Part shown: in pieces, positions 4,829-6,402 of the stretch | Numbering within the stretch: position 1 is the first letter of the stretch | How the letters are laid out: every line of letters begins with the position of its first letter | From: Nitrospinota bacterium | Lineage (GTDB): Bacteria; Nitrospinota; Nitrospinia; UBA9942 | Assembly (NCBI GenBank): GCA_016200365.1 | Contig: JACQEW010000240.1 | Span: 1-6,402, forward strand | Direction of reading: 5' to 3' | Length of the DNA: 6,402 bases | Translations under genes and position numbers: made by a program | The notes under the pieces: model-generated | What the model was told of the DNA's origin: nothing | Seen by the model: the letters and a program-made list of their open reading frames with translations, nothing else | Databases searched by the model: none

Positions 4829-4893
4829 ATTTACGATTTACAATTTACAATTTGGAATTTAAAATCGTAAATCGTAAATCGTAAATTGTAAAT
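4829..4893 (+). repeat. ATTTACA/CGTAAAT inverted heptamer array in the gspK/gspL gap
   Basis: The left arm is ATTTACG, ATTTACA, ATTTACA, ATTTGGA (4829-4856). The right arm is CGTAAAT three times and then TGTAAAT (4866-4893). It has the same heptamers as the array in the gspG leader but lacks the CCCCTGA/TCAGGGG core. It fills nearly the whole 81-nt gap and ends 10 nt before the gspL ATG. Confidence 0.9.
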
Positions 4894-4903
4894 CCCATTA
4901 GTT

Positions 4904-6334
4904 ATGGCAAAAGTAATCCTTATTATTGATATAGGTTTGAATTCTGTCAGGGCGGGTATCTTTTCTGCGAGGAGGATGGAGCCTCTTTTCTTTTTCACCC
5001 ATCCTCTCAACAACACGGGAGTAACAACAGATAAAAAGGACTGCCATCGAATGCTTCTATCGGGGGATATAAAAAATGCACTTTCCTCGCTCCTTATGAC
5101 TGCAAGGGAAAAGGGCTTCAGGGAATTTCAGAAGGTGTTTGTGGGTATTCCTGCCGTCGAGATGAGCATAAGGATTGTATCAATTCCATTTAAGGACAAA
5201 GGTATGCTTGAGGATGTGCTGCCCTTTGAGCTGGACGGCATTCTGCCGTGCAATGCAGGAGATATGGTTATCGGCGCCGTTCCTCTAAAAAACGGCAATG
5301 TCATTTCAGCGGCAGTGGAGAAGGAGAGGCTGAGGGGTTATCTTGAGATATTGAATGGATTAAATCTCGATCCTTTCTGGCTCGGCCCAACCCTCTTTTC
5401 TCTGGGAAATATTTTAAACAACCCCCTTCCCCCCTTTTTTAAGGGGGATGGCAGAGGCACATCCGCATTTATTAACAGCGAATCCATTGCAGTCGCTGCC
5501 GATGGAATACCGCTCTTTTTTAAGCCAATCAAAGAAATAGATGATGTTAAGACAAGCCTCCTCTATTTGAAATCAGAGGGTATTGAATTGGATGCCTTTT
5601 ATTATTCAGGCGATATATCGGATGAAGTGAAATCGCTTCTGCATAAGGAGACCGCTCCCTTGACTCCTATTGTTTCTATGCCGCATGAATATCGAGGGGA
5701 TGGGGCAGGGGTTTTCGCACTCTCCCTTCATGTAAAGAAGGGGCTTGAAGTCGCCATGAACTTCAGGAAAGGCGAGTTGTCATATACAAAAGAAAGGGCT
5801 GCCATGAAAAGAAATCTTAAGGTTACAGCCGTCCTATTCTTTCTTATCCTCGGATTTCTGATGAGTGATATGTATCTCCGTTATACAGGGTTTTCAAGAG
5901 AACTCAAGGTGTTAAAGGGTGCATTAAAGGGCGAGTATCTCGAACTGTTCCCGGGAGAGACGAGGGTTATGGATGAGCTCTATCAGCTTGAGGCGAAGCT
6001 GAAAGTGTTAAAAGAAGAAATAGAGATTATAGGAGGCGGTGTGAGCGCCCTTGAAATAATGAAAGTATTTTCACAGGCAGCAGGACAAAACCCCGGTGCC
6101 CTGTCCTCAAAGTCATTAATTGGGGAAAAGATAAAATTCTACGAGCTGCATATAGGGGAGGGGAGGGTGGCGGCGCGGGGAGAGGCGGATTCCTTTGAAG
6201 GTGCGAATCTCTTAAAGGAGTCGCTGATCAAGGACGGCTCTTTTAAAGAAGTCTTATTGACTGATTTAAAGACAAAACCGGGTGGAGGTGCGGGTTTCAG
6301 CCTTTCCATTACACTGAGGGAAAGGGAATTATAA
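4904..6334 (+). CDS. gspL: GspL, actin-like inner-membrane linker of the T2SS
   Basis: GspL is a bitopic protein that recruits the GspE ATPase and contacts GspF and GspM. At 476 residues it is longer than typical proteobacterial forms (about 400). The N-terminal part (about 1-290) has an actin/PilM-like start (VILIIDIGLNSVRAGIF) and the family's VFVGIPAVEMSIRIVSIPF...LEDVLPFELDGILP region. A single membrane helix lies at about 306-327 (VTAVLFFLILGFLMSDMYL). The periplasmic part (about 330-476) has a coiled-coil stretch and then a compact ferredoxin-like ending. Residues 172-186 (NNPLPPFFKGDGRGT) are encoded by an inserted C-rich/G-rich palindrome inside the actin-like domain. No Shine-Dalgarno precedes the ATG at 4904, because a heptamer array ends 10 nt upstream. 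A PilM/PilN-type fusion would look similar, but the position after gspK makes GspL the best call. Confidence 0.88.
   Translation: MAKVILIIDIGLNSVRAGIFSARRMEPLFFFTHPLNNTGVTTDKKDCHRMLLSGDIKNALSSLLMTAREKGFREFQKVFVGIPAVEMSIRIVSIPFKDKGMLEDVLPFELDGILPCNAGDMVIGAVPLKNGNVISAAVEKERLRGYLEILNGLNLDPFWLGPTLFSLGNILNNPLPPFFKGDGRGTSAFINSESIAVAADGIPLFFKPIKEIDDVKTSLLYLKSEGIELDAFYYSGDISDEVKSLLHKETAPLTPIVSMPHEYRGDGAGVFALSLHVKKGLEVAMNFRKGELSYTKERAAMKRNLKVTAVLFFLILGFLMSDMYLRYTGFSRELKVLKGALKGEYLELFPGETRVMDELYQLEAKLKVLKEEIEIIGGGVSALEIMKVFSQAAGQNPGALSSKSLIGEKIKFYELHIGEGRVAARGEADSFEGANLLKESLIKDGSFKEVLLTDLKTKPGGGAGFSLSITLREREL
5420..5450 (+). repeat. C-rich/G-rich palindrome translated inside gspL
   Basis: CCCCCTT (5430-5436) pairs with AAGGGGG (5441-5447) around a TTTT loop. 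A preceding C block lies at 5422-5426 and a trailing GATGG follows the stem. Translated, it gives NNPLPPFFKGDG, a peptide I recognise as a recurrent 'PLPPFFKG' repeat translation in environmental bacterial proteins. The intergenic element at 834-869 has the same plan on the other strand. Confidence 0.8.
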
Positions 6335-6350
6335 ACCAATTTTTGTTCAT

Positions 6351-6369
6351 GTAAATTATAAAAATTTAC
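6351..6369 (+). repeat. AT-rich hairpin after gspL
   Basis: GTAAATT (6351-6357) and AATTTAC (6363-6369) are perfect 7-bp arms with a 5-nt loop. It is too AT-rich, and lacks a T tract, to be a convincing terminator. Confidence 0.45.
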
Positions 6370-6393
6370 CACAGAGGCACGGAGACACAGAGA
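6368..6393 (+). repeat. CACAGAG-type periodic repeat at the window end
   Basis: CCACAGAGG, CACGGAGA and CACAGAGAA follow one another, a purine-rich run of near-9-mers. Such 'ACCACAGAG..CACAGAGA' tracts recur between genes in many bacterial genomes, as far as I recall. Here it lies where gspL should be followed by gspM. Confidence 0.6.
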
Positions 6394-6402
6394 AAGAAAA
6401 AA

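Noticed and set aside
4831..5016. Minus-strand ORF with NLRFTIYDF-type peptide
   Set aside because: It is the translation of the heptamer array plus the antisense of gspL, with no ribosome-binding site. The other minus-strand ORFs in the window are likewise antisense to clear gsp genes.

Overview
The window carries most of the inner-membrane and pseudopilin part of a type II secretion system (T2SS), all on the + strand: gspF, gspG, gspI, gspJ, gspK and gspL. Upstream lie the broken C-terminal end of what looks like a REP-associated (Y1/RAYT-type) transposase and a small exported coiled-coil membrane protein. A T2SS implies a Gram-negative (diderm) bacterium. The moderate GC content and the many short palindromic and heptamer repeats resemble what I know from environmental Nitrospirota or Desulfobacterota, but that assignment is inference and the sequence alone cannot settle it.

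Layout: 2-223 is the transposase tail, ending in a 21-bp tandem duplication. 224-310 is a short gap with an 11-bp direct repeat and a candidate promoter. 311-787 is the coiled-coil membrane protein. 788-1056 is non-coding: two palindromic or hairpin elements, a repeated CTTGAAATAT motif, and then a good sigma-70-type promoter (TTGACT, 17 nt, TACAAT) just ahead of gspF. 1057-6334 is the secretion operon, with gspF/gspG and gspI/gspJ overlapping or abutting and with repeat-filled gaps at J/K and K/L. 6335-6402 holds a small AT-rich hairpin and a 9-mer-type repeat. gspM would be expected next but lies outside.

How the genes work together: GspF is the polytopic inner-membrane platform. GspG is the major pseudopilin that builds the periplasmic pseudopilus. 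GspI, GspJ and GspK form its tip. GspL links the platform to the cytoplasmic ATPase GspE through its actin-like cytoplasmic domain. No gspH lies between G and I, and gspC, D, E, M and O are not in the window.

The striking feature is repeat colonisation. At least five distinct short repeat families sit inside or between these genes. They include an 81-bp inverted heptamer array translated as part of the GspG leader, a related-type array at the gspG/gspI boundary, a 32-bp hairpin inserted in the same frame in both gspI and gspJ (giving KLVPAGSKQG in each), and a C-rich/G-rich palindrome translated inside GspL. The genes directly after a heptamer array (gspK, gspL, and gspI if its short start is used) have no visible Shine-Dalgarno, whereas gspF, gspG and gspJ do. 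The genes still look intact, so the elements seem to be tolerated at dispensable places: cleaved leaders, surface loops and junctions.
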